From positions 3,224,001 through 3,288,000 of the forward strand of contig NZ_CP029642.1 in the NCBI RefSeq assembly GCF_003268655.1: 64,000 nt of DNA, in the 5' to 3' direction. Each line of letters starts with the position of its first letter. Positions within the stretch are counted from its first letter, which is position 1. The notes under the pieces were generated by a model, which was given only the letters and a program-made list of their open reading frames with translations, was not told where the DNA came from and did not search any database. Below are positions 32,941 to 40,899 of this stretch, piece after piece. The position numbers and the translations under genes were made by a program. Source of the stretch: Arthrobacter dokdonellae (lineage in GTDB: Bacteria > Actinomycetota > Actinomycetes > Actinomycetales > Micrococcaceae).

Positions 32941-34515
32941 TTACGCCAGTGACGCAGAGGCGAGTGCCGACGGTGACGCCGCAGACGCCGGGGCGGGCTG
33001 GGCGTCGTCCCGAGCCGCATCCCGCGCCTCGGCCAGACCTGCGTCCGGGGCTGCGCCGTCGAGCGCGGGGAACTGGCGCGGGTGGACGCCGGCCATTTCC
33101 TCCATGACGCGCACCACCTGGCAGCTGTAACCGAATTCGTTGTCGTACCAGACGTAGAGCACCAGGTTCTTCTCCGTGCTGATGGTGGCCAGCCCGTCCA
33201 CGATGCCGGCCCGGCGCGATCCCACGAAGTCGGTGGAGACCACTTCCGGGGAGTCGATGTAGTCGATCTGCTTGCGCAGGCCCGAGTTCAGCGACACGTC
33301 GCGCAGGTAGGTGTTGACCTCGTCCTTGGTGGTCCCCTTTTCCAGTGTCAGGTTCAGGATCGCCATGGACACGTTGGGCGTGGGGACGCGGATGGAGTTG
33401 CCCGTCAGCTTGCCCTCAAGCTCGGGCAGCGCCTTGGCGACGGCCTTGGCGGCGCCCGTTTCCGTCAGCACCATGTTCAGTGCGGCGGAACGGCCGCGGC
33501 GGTCGCCCTTGTGGAAGTTGTCCGTCAGGTTTTGGTCGTTCGTGAACGAGTGCACCGTTTCCACGTGGCCGTGGACGATGCCGTACTTGTCGTTGAGGAC
33601 CTTCAGCACGGGCGTGATGGCGTTGGTGGTGCAGGACGCCGCCGTGACGATCTTGTCCTCGGGCAGGATCGCGCCGTGGTTGATGCCGTGCACGATGTTC
33701 TTCAGCGCGCCCTTGCCCGGGGCTGTCAGCAGCACGCGGGCAACGCCCGTGCTCTGCAGGTGCTGGGAGAGTCCCGCCTCGTCGCGCCAGCGGCCGGTGT
33801 TGTCCACCACCAGGGCGTCGCGGATGCCGTAGCTCGTGTAGTCGATCGTGGAGGGGCTGTCCGAGTAGATGACCTGGATGGCGATGCCGTTGGCCTGGAT
33901 GACGTTGCGTTCCTGGTCCACCGTGATGGTGCCGGTGAACGGGCCGTGGACGGAGTCGCGGCGCAGCAGGCTGGCGCGCTTGGTGAGATCGGCGTCGCCG
34001 CCCTTGCGGACCACGATGGCCCGCAGGCGCAGGCCGTGGCCGCCGCCGGAGTGCTCAATGAGAATGCGGGCCAGCAGGCGGCCGATCCGGCCGAAGCCGT
34101 AGAGGACCACGTCGGTGCTGGTGCGCTCGTCCGCGCCGTAGCGGTTGACGACGTCGGCCAGTTCCGTGCGCAGAAAAGCCTCAAGGCTCGTTTCGTCCGA
34201 AGCCTTGAACCCGGCATTGAGGCGGGCCAGGTCCAAGGAGGCGGCGCCGAGCTGAAGGGTGACCAGGGTTTCCAGCAGGGGAAGCGTTTCCGCCAAGGGA
34301 AGTTCGACGTCGTCGATCTGGCGGGCGAAGCGGTGCGCCTTGAGCAGGTCGATCACCGACTGGTTGATCAGGGACCGGCCGTGGATGCTGGTGATCACGT
34401 TGTTTTCGCGGTAAAGGCGGCCAATGAGCGGAATCATGGATTCCGCCAGTGTCTCGCGCTGGATCCATGTGTCCAATGCGGCGTCGCTGTTCGATGAAGC
34501 GTTGTTGAGCGTCAC
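32941..34515 (-). CDS. gap: Glyceraldehyde-3-phosphate dehydrogenase, long form
   Basis: Enzyme of 524 residues, about 190 longer than standard GAPDH. Residues 1-130 form an extra helical domain; the Rossmann motif VVLYGFGRIGRLLARIL starts after it. ASCTTNAITPVL holds the catalytic Cys, HSFTNDQNLTD the partner His region, and YDNEFGYSCQVV the C-terminal signature. The long form matches the second GAPDH of actinobacteria (for example GapB of Corynebacterium), which tends to favour the gluconeogenic direction and NADP; cofactor here is not proven. An Ala/Pro-rich tail of about 40 residues ends the chain. GTG 34515 follows AGGAAGG by 9 nt. Confidence 0.93.
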   Translation of the reverse strand: MTLNNASSNSDAALDTWIQRETLAESMIPLIGRLYRENNVITSIHGRSLINQSVIDLLKAHRFARQIDDVELPLAETLPLLETLVTLQLGAASLDLARLNAGFKASDETSLEAFLRTELADVVNRYGADERTSTDVVLYGFGRIGRLLARILIEHSGGGHGLRLRAIVVRKGGDADLTKRASLLRRDSVHGPFTGTITVDQERNVIQANGIAIQVIYSDSPSTIDYTSYGIRDALVVDNTGRWRDEAGLSQHLQSTGVARVLLTAPGKGALKNIVHGINHGAILPEDKIVTAASCTTNAITPVLKVLNDKYGIVHGHVETVHSFTNDQNLTDNFHKGDRRGRSAALNMVLTETGAAKAVAKALPELEGKLTGNSIRVPTPNVSMAILNLTLEKGTTKDEVNTYLRDVSLNSGLRKQIDYIDSPEVVSTDFVGSRRAGIVDGLATISTEKNLVLYVWYDNEFGYSCQVVRVMEEMAGVHPRQFPALDGAAPDAGLAEARDAARDDAQPAPASAASPSALASASLA

Positions 34516-34764
34516 GAAAAATTACCTTCCTGGCCTAAAACACCCTTGGTCCAAGCCAACATCATTCTAGCCAAGGGCGACGGGTTATCCGCGAGTTCAG
34601 TGCCGCACCTCACTAGACCGGTCTATCCCCGCGCCCTCCCGTCACATTTCTTCCCGCGAACGGGCAGATAACGGCAGTGCCCGGGCGCAACATCGCCGAT
34701 ATCTGTCCGTTCGAGGTTCCAGGTGCCCGAAAAAGCACGCCCCCGGTGCCGGTAAGCTCGCAGG

Positions 34765-35529
34765 GTGTTGATTTTGCTGCCCCCGTCCGAAGGCAAGACC
34801 CCCGCCAACGCCGGACGCCCTGTGGATTTGGACCAGCTGCACTTCCCCGAGCTGACGCAGGCCCGGCAGGAAGTTGCCGCCTCCCTGGCTAAAGTGTCAG
34901 GGCGGGAGGACGCGCTGGCGCACCTCGGCGTGGGCGCGTCCCTGGCCCACGATGTCCTGCGGAACACCCGGCTGGCGGCCGAACCCGCGGCGCCGGCGCA
35001 CAGCATCTATACCGGCGTCCTCTACGACGCCCTGGGTTACCACAGCATGACGGCCGCCCAAAAGCGCAAGGCGGATGCCGGCGTCGTGGTTGTCTCGGGA
35101 TTGTGGGGAGCCGTGGCCTTTGCCGACAGCATTCCCGCCTACCGGCTGTCCATGTCGGTGGGGCTGCCCGGGCTGGGGAAGCTGGCCAGCTACTGGAAGC
35201 CCAAGCTGGCGGCGGCACTGCAGGGGCACGCCGAGGGGCACCTGCTGGTTGACTGCCGCTCAAGCACCTACGCTGCGGCGTGGACGCCCGCGCCGGAACG
35301 GACGGTTGCCGTGAACGTGTTCACCGAGCGCGACGGCGCCCGCAAGGTGGTCTCCCATTTTGCCAAACACACCCGTGGCGAACTGGCCCGGCACCTGCTC
35401 ACCAGACGCGGCAAGGCCCCTGAGACCCCCGCGCAGCTGGCCAGGGCCGCCGGCGAGAAGTGGGCCGTGGAACTGGTGTCCGGCACGCCGCGCAAGCATC
35501 ACACGCTGAACATCATCCTGGCCGACTGA
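34765..35529 (+). CDS. yaaA: Peroxide stress protein YaaA (UPF0246)
   Basis: Protein of 254 residues of the UPF0246/YaaA family; in E. coli YaaA limits intracellular iron during hydrogen peroxide stress. The family start LILLPPSEGKT is present, followed by IYTGVLYDALGY, GLWGAVAFADSIPAYRLSM and the C-terminal SHFAKHTRGELARHLL. GTG 34765 is the start, with TAAGCT 6 nt before it and no ribosome site, so probably leaderless. It converges with a VOC gene; a 67-bp palindromic element fills the gap between them. Confidence 0.92.
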   Translation: MLILLPPSEGKTPANAGRPVDLDQLHFPELTQARQEVAASLAKVSGREDALAHLGVGASLAHDVLRNTRLAAEPAAPAHSIYTGVLYDALGYHSMTAAQKRKADAGVVVVSGLWGAVAFADSIPAYRLSMSVGLPGLGKLASYWKPKLAAALQGHAEGHLLVDCRSSTYAAAWTPAPERTVAVNVFTERDGARKVVSHFAKHTRGELARHLLTRRGKAPETPAQLARAAGEKWAVELVSGTPRKHHTLNIILAD

Positions 35530-35590
35530 CAAGGCCTCCCGCCCGCGTCTGTTCGCCCCCGTCCATTCGTCCGCATCCATTCGCCCCCGC

Positions 35591-35657
35591 CTATGTTGCA
35601 CTTGTTGGACGCCTTTGCCTGATTTTCGCGATTTTTGGTCCAACACCAGCAACATAG
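35591..35657. repeat. 67-bp palindromic element, copy 1
   Basis: The ends CTATGTTGC and GCAACATAG pair perfectly, and inside them GTTGGAC pairs with GTCCAAC. The centre is T-rich. A copy of identical length and layout lies at 45563-45629. Both sit between convergent genes, so a bidirectional terminator is the simplest role. Confidence 0.8.
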
Positions 35658-35666
35658 TCGGCGGGG

Positions 35667-36068
35667 CTAGTCGGCGCGGGCGACCAGTTCCACCTCAAAG
35701 CCGTCAGCATTCTCCAGGTACGCCGCATGGTGCCCCGATCCACCCGCGTTGGGGTGCTTGTCGGCGAACATCAGCACCCAGCCCTGGCGCAGGGCGGCCT
35801 GGGTGATGGCATCAACGTCCGACGCCGGCCCGGCGTCAAAGGCGAGATGGTTCAGTCCCGCGCGGCGGCGGTCATGCGGGCCCGAAACGTCGGTGCCGGC
35901 TTCCAGCACGATGTATTCGCCTGCTCCTTGCCAGCTGCCGCCGTTGTCCCATTCGGAGTCCAGACCATAGCCGAGCTCTTCCATGAGCCAACCGAGGGTT
36001 GACTTTGCCCGTTGATAGTCCGGGACCCAGATTTCGACGTGGTGCAGCCGGCCGCGCCCTACGACCAC
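35667..36068 (-). CDS. VOC family protein
   Basis: Protein of 133 residues with a vicinal oxygen chelate fold: GRLHHVEIWVPDYQRAKSTLGWLMEELGY opens the first module (His is a possible metal ligand) and AGLNHLAFDAG opens the second (His), ending AYLENADGFEVELVA (Glu). Three ligand positions are thus kept, unlike the VOC protein at 5815-6192, so metal binding is likely. GTG 36068 overlaps the end of the upstream zinc-ribbon-like gene by 10 bp, so the genes are translationally coupled. Enzymatic reaction unknown. Confidence 0.88.
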   Translation of the reverse strand: MVVGRGRLHHVEIWVPDYQRAKSTLGWLMEELGYGLDSEWDNGGSWQGAGEYIVLEAGTDVSGPHDRRRAGLNHLAFDAGPASDVDAITQAALRQGWVLMFADKHPNAGGSGHHAAYLENADGFEVELVARAD

Positions 36069-36796
36069 TCGGGCGAGCGGACCAGGATGGCGCCGGAGTC
36101 GGGGCAGAAGACGACGTCGTCCGGGGCGGCGCCCTTGATTTCGGCGAGGTCGCCCGGGCTCAGCTGCATGCCAGAGCCCTCCGAGGTGCCGTGGAACAGC
36201 CGGGCCGCGCCCACGCCGTACTTGGCGAGCGTGCGGTCGTAGATCGCCATCAGGGCCGGATCGAAGCTGGCTGCCAGTTCGGCCCTTTCGGCGGCGGTGG
36301 CATCCCGTTCAGTGCGCAGGGCCGCGAGCTTGCCGCGCACTTCCGCCACCACGCCGTCCAGCACCGATTGCATCTGGTCCACCAGCGCCTGCTGCGCGGC
36401 CTGACGGCCCTTGGCGTCGTCGAGCGCCTCCATGGCCTCAAGCTCCACGTCTTCAAGGTCGCTGCGGCGTCTGCTCAACGACTCGATGTCATGCTGCAGC
36501 GCCACCAGGTCCTTGGAGAGGCCGGTTCCGCTGTTGAGCTTCGCGTCGTCCTTGGCGATGCGCGCGGTGACCTGGGCGACGTCGTCCTCGGCCTTGGTGA
36601 GCTTGCGCGACAAGTCTCCGACCTCCGTGTCAATGACGACCAGGTCGCTCTTGGCCACCGTCACGCCGCCGTGGAGGTCGGGCAGCCGAGGGTCCTCCTT
36701 GAGCGCCTTCGCCTGGGCGTCCAGCGCCCGCAGCTTGCCGTCCAGGACCTGCATGTCCAACAAACGCAATTGTTCCGCCGGTGCTGCCTTCGCCAT
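36059..36796 (-). CDS. Zinc-ribbon-domain protein with degenerate metal site (Rv2229c-like)
   Basis: Protein of 245 residues: a long N-terminal helical hairpin (about residues 8-170, heptad-rich coiled coil) and a small C-terminal domain. The C-terminal layout matches the C4 zinc-ribbon of this family, but the usual first Cys pair reads HGTSEGSG and the second reads CPDSG, so three of four ligands are lost. AGGAGG stands 6 nt before ATG 36796. Relatives usually follow nif3 directly (Rv2230c-Rv2229c in M. tuberculosis). Here about 4.1 kb of insertion sequence separates it from nif3, so its transcription must now start elsewhere. Confidence 0.88.
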   Translation of the reverse strand: MAKAAPAEQLRLLDMQVLDGKLRALDAQAKALKEDPRLPDLHGGVTVAKSDLVVIDTEVGDLSRKLTKAEDDVAQVTARIAKDDAKLNSGTGLSKDLVALQHDIESLSRRRSDLEDVELEAMEALDDAKGRQAAQQALVDQMQSVLDGVVAEVRGKLAALRTERDATAAERAELAASFDPALMAIYDRTLAKYGVGAARLFHGTSEGSGMQLSPGDLAEIKGAAPDDVVFCPDSGAILVRSPEWS

Positions 36797-36833
36797 GTGT
36801 TTCCTCCTGCTATAAGTCGATACCTGCTGACAG

Positions 36834-36990
36834 CCTAGCGTCCGAGGGGCCCCGCACGAGCGAAGCGAGTGCGGGGAGGACGCGACGGCGCTAGCGTCCG
36901 AGGGGCCCCGCACGAGGGCCCACGACCGCGAGCTGGCGAGGGGTGGGAGCCGTCGGGGACGCGAGCGAGGGTGGGGAGGGCACGACGGCG
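36834..36990. repeat. 57-bp direct repeat with GC hairpin
   Basis: CTAGCGTCCGAGGGGCCCCG occurs at 36834 and 36891; a third junction-like CTAG at 36991 is where the IS630 element starts. In the first copy CCCCGCAC (36850-36857) and GTGCGGGG (36869-36876) pair. This gene-free stretch is the leader of the zinc-ribbon-like gene. Confidence 0.7.
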
Positions 36991-37041
36991 CTAGTGGTGT
37001 GTCTCCAAAATAAGCAATGAGTGTGGGTTTAAACTGGTCTT

Positions 37042-37157
37042 ATGTCGAGACCAGCTGCTGCGTTGTCGTTGTCAGAGGCTGAGCGTCCTGTTTTGGAGGC
37101 TTTGTCGAAGTCCCAGGTTGCCGCCCATCGGGAGGTGCAGCGGGCGAAGGTGTTGTT
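37042..37157 (+). pseudogene. IS630 transposase, N-terminal fragment
   Basis: Codes for MSRPAAALSLSEAERPVLEALSKSQ and following residues, the first helix-turn-helix region of an IS630 transposase. The frame is broken at 37157 by the IS21 insertion and continues in frame at 39918. The ATG at 37042 is the natural start of the original protein. Confidence 0.88.
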
Positions 37158-37304
37158 TGTCAACTGCAACTTAGAACTGACCACTGGCGGCAGTTTGTTT
37201 TGACCAGTGGCGGCAGTCGGTTGACCATGGGCGGCAAGTACTTTTGACCAGTGGCCAGGCGCCGGGGGTGTGCTGGGGTTGCGGCGCCTGACCATGGTGC
37301 GCGG

Positions 37305-38096
37305 TTAGTTCATCGGGTGGGTTCCTTTCCCGTTTTGGGCTTGCATGAGGCGCACGGACTCACCGCTGGTTTGGCAGAGGTGCGCGTGGTGCATGAGCCG
37401 GTCCACGGTCGCGGTGGCGATGGTTTTTGGCATGAGCTCATCGAACCCGGAGGGGTGGATGTTGGAGCTGATCGCGAGGGAGCGTTTCTCGTAGGAGGCG
37501 TCCACGACGCGGTAGAAGCCTTCGGCGGCGTCGCCGGAGACAGGCAAAAGGCCAATATCGTCAATGCAAATCAGATCGACATTGGTGACGCGGGTGATGG
37601 CTTTGTTGACGCTGTCATCGATGCGGTGCCGGCGTACGAGCGCGCCGAGGTCCTCCAGGCTCAGCCAAGACACGGAGAGGCCTTCATCGATGGCCTGCTG
37701 GCCCAACGATTCCAGCAGCAGGGTCTTACCGGTGCCGGAGGGGCCGCAAGCGATCAGGTTCTCCCGCCGCCGCACCCATTCCAGAGTTCGCAGGAACGAG
37801 GTCGTCGCCACGGGCAGGGTGGAGAGGGATTCCTCCCACACATCGAAGGTTTTCCCGGTCGGGAACCCCGCACGTTTGCGCCGGGTGGTGAGCATGGACC
37901 GGTTCCGCCCGGTCGCTTCGGCCTCGAGCAGGACCCTGACGACCTCGGTGGGGTCCCAACGCTGGGCTTTCGCGGTGGCCAGGACGTCGGCGACAACGGC
38001 GCGGGCGTGGGGCATCCGGGTGGTGCGCATCAGCGCAATCACCTGTTCTACTGCCACGTCTGCCAGCGGCGCCGGAGCCAGGGTTGCGGCGCTCAT
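37305..38096 (-). CDS. istB: IstB-like ATPase of IS21
   Basis: AAA+ helper of transposition, 263 residues. Walker A is GPSGTGKT, Walker B LICIDDIG, and the sensor-like region ISSNIHPSGFDELMPKT follows. IstB binds target DNA and activates the IstA transposase. ATG 38096 overlaps the istA stop by 4 bp (ATGA), the classic coupled arrangement. Its frame is intact. Confidence 0.95.
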   Translation of the reverse strand: MSAATLAPAPLADVAVEQVIALMRTTRMPHARAVVADVLATAKAQRWDPTEVVRVLLEAEATGRNRSMLTTRRKRAGFPTGKTFDVWEESLSTLPVATTSFLRTLEWVRRRENLIACGPSGTGKTLLLESLGQQAIDEGLSVSWLSLEDLGALVRRHRIDDSVNKAITRVTNVDLICIDDIGLLPVSGDAAEGFYRVVDASYEKRSLAISSNIHPSGFDELMPKTIATATVDRLMHHAHLCQTSGESVRLMQAQNGKGTHPMN

Positions 38097-39652
38097 TCTG
38101 CTGCTCCTTCAAGATCGGTGATATCGGCGGGAATGGTCTCCTCGCCGGGCGTGGTGGTCGGGTTGGTGGTGCCGAAGTTCGCCCAACCGCTGGTGCCTTG
38201 GGACAGCCATTGGCTTTGATCGGTCACGGCATGCCGGGTGTTGTTGATGGTGCTGGATGGTTCGCCGGTAGCGGTGTTGGTGATGATGGAAACCAGGTCC
38301 TCATGGGTGAAACGGTGGTGCACCGCGGCAGCTCCCAGGCCCTGGTCGACGACATCGTTGCCCATGACCTTGGCGAGCGTGGCAGCCCGTTCCATTTTGT
38401 GGCGGATCTTGTTCGTGCCGGCTGCCGCGGCCTCCTTGAGCCAGAGTGCTGCCCCGGCGCCCAGGGCCAGGAATTCCTCTTCGGCCCTGTTGCTGGGGCG
38501 GATGACCCGTTCCAGGGCGCCAGCAGAGGCTGGTGGGAAATGCGCGTCAATGACCGCTGGTACGCCGGGGCGGGTGAGCTTATGGCGAGCGACTTCCACC
38601 GGCCCGGCCTTGTCAACGTGCACGATGATGACGTGGGTGTCGGTACCACGCACCCACACCCGTTGCCCCATCAGGGTGTGCGGGACGGAATAGCGCGAAT
38701 GCTCATACGTAACCATGGGCGTGTTCGGCGGGACCTGGCGGACCTGACCGAAACTCGCCGTGACCGGCACCGCCGGAACCGGGTGAAGCTTAGGCTGTTC
38801 CACCAACCGGAGCATGTCCTTGGGGATCTCCAGCGTGGCGCGGTGCACGGAGGAATTCACATCCTCCATAAACGCCTCACAGGCCTGCTCCAGCTCGGCG
38901 AAGGAGCCGTACTCCGGACGCAGGTTGGTGTCTTTGGGCACGAGGTCGGCTTTAGCGATCTTCACCGCGTTTTCCACCCCGCCCTTGGAGGCAGGGTCTG
39001 CCGGCATGCACGTGTGCACGGCGGTGGAGTAGTGCCGGGCGAACGCAACGATCTGCGGGTTGCGGACCGGAACGCCGGCGACATGCTCGACCGTGACTGT
39101 TTTCTCATTGTCGGTCAATACATACGTTGGTACACCATTAATCAGCCTGAATGACCTGTCAAGGGCCGCGAATACGCTCGGCATCGTCTTATCCCGCAAG
39201 GGAATGACGATACGGAAGCGTGAGTACGCCATCCACGCGACGAACAACACGGTCTTGGCGCCGTCAACGACAGGACCGTCTCCGTAGTCCCACTGGAGCC
39301 ACAGCCCTGGGGCCACAGTCCAGGGCCGGTGAACCCTGGCGTTCTGGGCCCGGTACTTCGATTTCAACCCGGCCAGCACATAGCGGGTCGTGCGGATCGA
39401 ACCGGCGTATCCCAGATCAACGAGCTTGTCGTGAACAACGTCGCCGCGGATCTTTCCGCGGGACTGCTCCACCAGCTGTGTCATCGCCGGCAGGTACGGG
39501 TCAGTGATCCTGCCACGCTTGCGGGCGATCGGCGCTTGCGCACCGGCAGCCCGTGCTTTCACATACGAACGGACAGTGTTGTGTGAGACACCGCAAACCA
39601 CCGCGGCACCTCGATACGACTGGGTCATGTCATAAGCAGCTAAAATTTCCAT
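38093..39652 (-). CDS. istA: IstA transposase of IS21
   Basis: DDE transposase of 519 residues. The N-terminal helix-turn-helix is AAYDMTQSYRGAAVVCGVSHNTVRSYVKAR. The catalytic triad is WDYGDG (Asp), LTDNEKT (Asp) and SKGGVENAVKIAK (Glu), typical of IS21. The C-terminal part is basic and then Ser/Thr-rich. ATG 39652 is chosen because AGGAGA stands 6 nt before it; ATG 39727 is a longer alternative. The end overlaps istB. The gene is intact, so the element may still be mobile. Confidence 0.93.
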   Translation of the reverse strand: MEILAAYDMTQSYRGAAVVCGVSHNTVRSYVKARAAGAQAPIARKRGRITDPYLPAMTQLVEQSRGKIRGDVVHDKLVDLGYAGSIRTTRYVLAGLKSKYRAQNARVHRPWTVAPGLWLQWDYGDGPVVDGAKTVLFVAWMAYSRFRIVIPLRDKTMPSVFAALDRSFRLINGVPTYVLTDNEKTVTVEHVAGVPVRNPQIVAFARHYSTAVHTCMPADPASKGGVENAVKIAKADLVPKDTNLRPEYGSFAELEQACEAFMEDVNSSVHRATLEIPKDMLRLVEQPKLHPVPAVPVTASFGQVRQVPPNTPMVTYEHSRYSVPHTLMGQRVWVRGTDTHVIIVHVDKAGPVEVARHKLTRPGVPAVIDAHFPPASAGALERVIRPSNRAEEEFLALGAGAALWLKEAAAAGTNKIRHKMERAATLAKVMGNDVVDQGLGAAAVHHRFTHEDLVSIITNTATGEPSSTINNTRHAVTDQSQWLSQGTSGWANFGTTNPTTTPGEETIPADITDLEGAAE

Positions 39653-39911
39653 GAACTCTCCTGGAGACTTCAAAATAAGCCCCTTCCTTCCCGCAAAGGG
39701 TGAAATTGAAACGATTGGCATCGTCATTTCACCCCGAAGGAAGGGGCTCTCCCCGTAAAGACACGGGGATGGACAAGGGAATCCCAGCACACCCAGCCAC
39801 CGGACGGCGGCGAACTACTGGTCAAAACACTTGCAGCCACTGGTCAAAACCACTGCCGCGAACGGTCAATCAAAAATGCCGTCTATGGTCAGTTTAAAGT
39901 TGCAGCTAACA

Positions 39912-40890
39912 GTTGTTGATGGCTGCCGATGGTTTTCCCAATGAGTGGATTGCCAAGGTCGTCGGAGTGACGCCGGGAACGGTGCGTGCTTGGCGGAACC
40001 GGTTCGCTGCTGACGGTTTGAAGAAGCTTGGTGCGGTGGCGCCCGGTCGTGGGCGGAAGAAGGTGATTCCGGAGTCGAAGATCGCCGAGATCGTGGAATT
40101 GACGCGGTTTTCCAAGCCGGAGGGTGCCACTCACTGGTCCGTGCGGTCGATGGCGGCCAAGGTCGGGGTGTCCCCGGCTCAGGTCCAAAGGATTTGGGCG
40201 GCGCGCGGCTTGAAGCCGCACCGGGTGGAGACATTCAAGCTCTCCACGGACCCGCACTTTGATGAGAAGCTCATCGATGTGTGCGGACTGTACCTGGACC
40301 CGCCGGAGAATGCGATCGTCTTGTGCCTGGACGAGAAGACCTCGATCCAGGCCCTGGATCATACCCAGCCGTCGTTGCCGATGAAGAAGGGCCGCGGGGA
40401 AACCATGACGCACGACTACAAGCGCAACGGCACCACCACGCTCTTCGCAGCGCTGGAGGTGGCGACTGGGAAAGTGATCGGTTCGTGCGTTGACAAGCAC
40501 CGCCATGAGGAGTTTCTGGCCTTTTTGAAGACCATCGAAAAGGAGGTCCCGCAGGGCCTGGAAATCCATCTGATCCTGGACAACTACGCCACGCACAAGC
40601 ATGCCGAAGTGAAGTCCTGGTTGGGCAAACATCCCCGGTTCCACCTGCATTTCACGCCAACATCATCGTCCTGGCTGAACCTGGTCGAGCGCTGGTTCAG
40701 GGACCTCACGGACAAGGCTCTGCGCCGGGGTGTCTTCCACTCAGTACCGGACTTGATCGGCAAAATTGAGGAATACATTCAGGTCAACAACGAGCGCCCG
40801 AAACCCCTGATCTGGGTCGCAACCGCGGACTCCATCTTGGAAAAAGTCGCCCGCGGCCGCGTCGCACTCCAAACCATCAAGCAAAACTGA
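39912..40890 (+). pseudogene. IS630 transposase, C-terminal fragment
   Basis: Carries the remaining part of the IS630 transposase: LMAADGFPNEWIAKVVGVTP (second helix-turn-helix), the DDE residues in IVLCLDEKTSIQ (Asp), HLILDNYATHK (Asp) and SSWLNLVERWFRDLTD (Glu), ending near the right inverted repeat. Joined to the N-terminal fragment after removing IS21 and one GTTGTT, the frame reads KVLLMAADG without a stop, so the interruption by IS21 is the only damage. Confidence 0.9.
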
Positions 40891-40899
40891 GACACACCA

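Larger units (their letters stand above)
37158..39911 (-). mobile_element. IS21-family insertion sequence
   Basis: Element of 2754 bp with istA and istB. Its ends TGTCAACTGCAACTT (left) and, reading inward from the right, TGTTAGCTGCAACTT are imperfect inverted repeats of about 26 bp. The 6-bp target sequence GTTGTT is duplicated at 37152-37157 and 39912-39917. Further internal repeats of the TGACCA(C/T)TGG type lie inside both ends and are typical multiple transposase sites of IS21. The element looks complete and recent. Confidence 0.95.
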
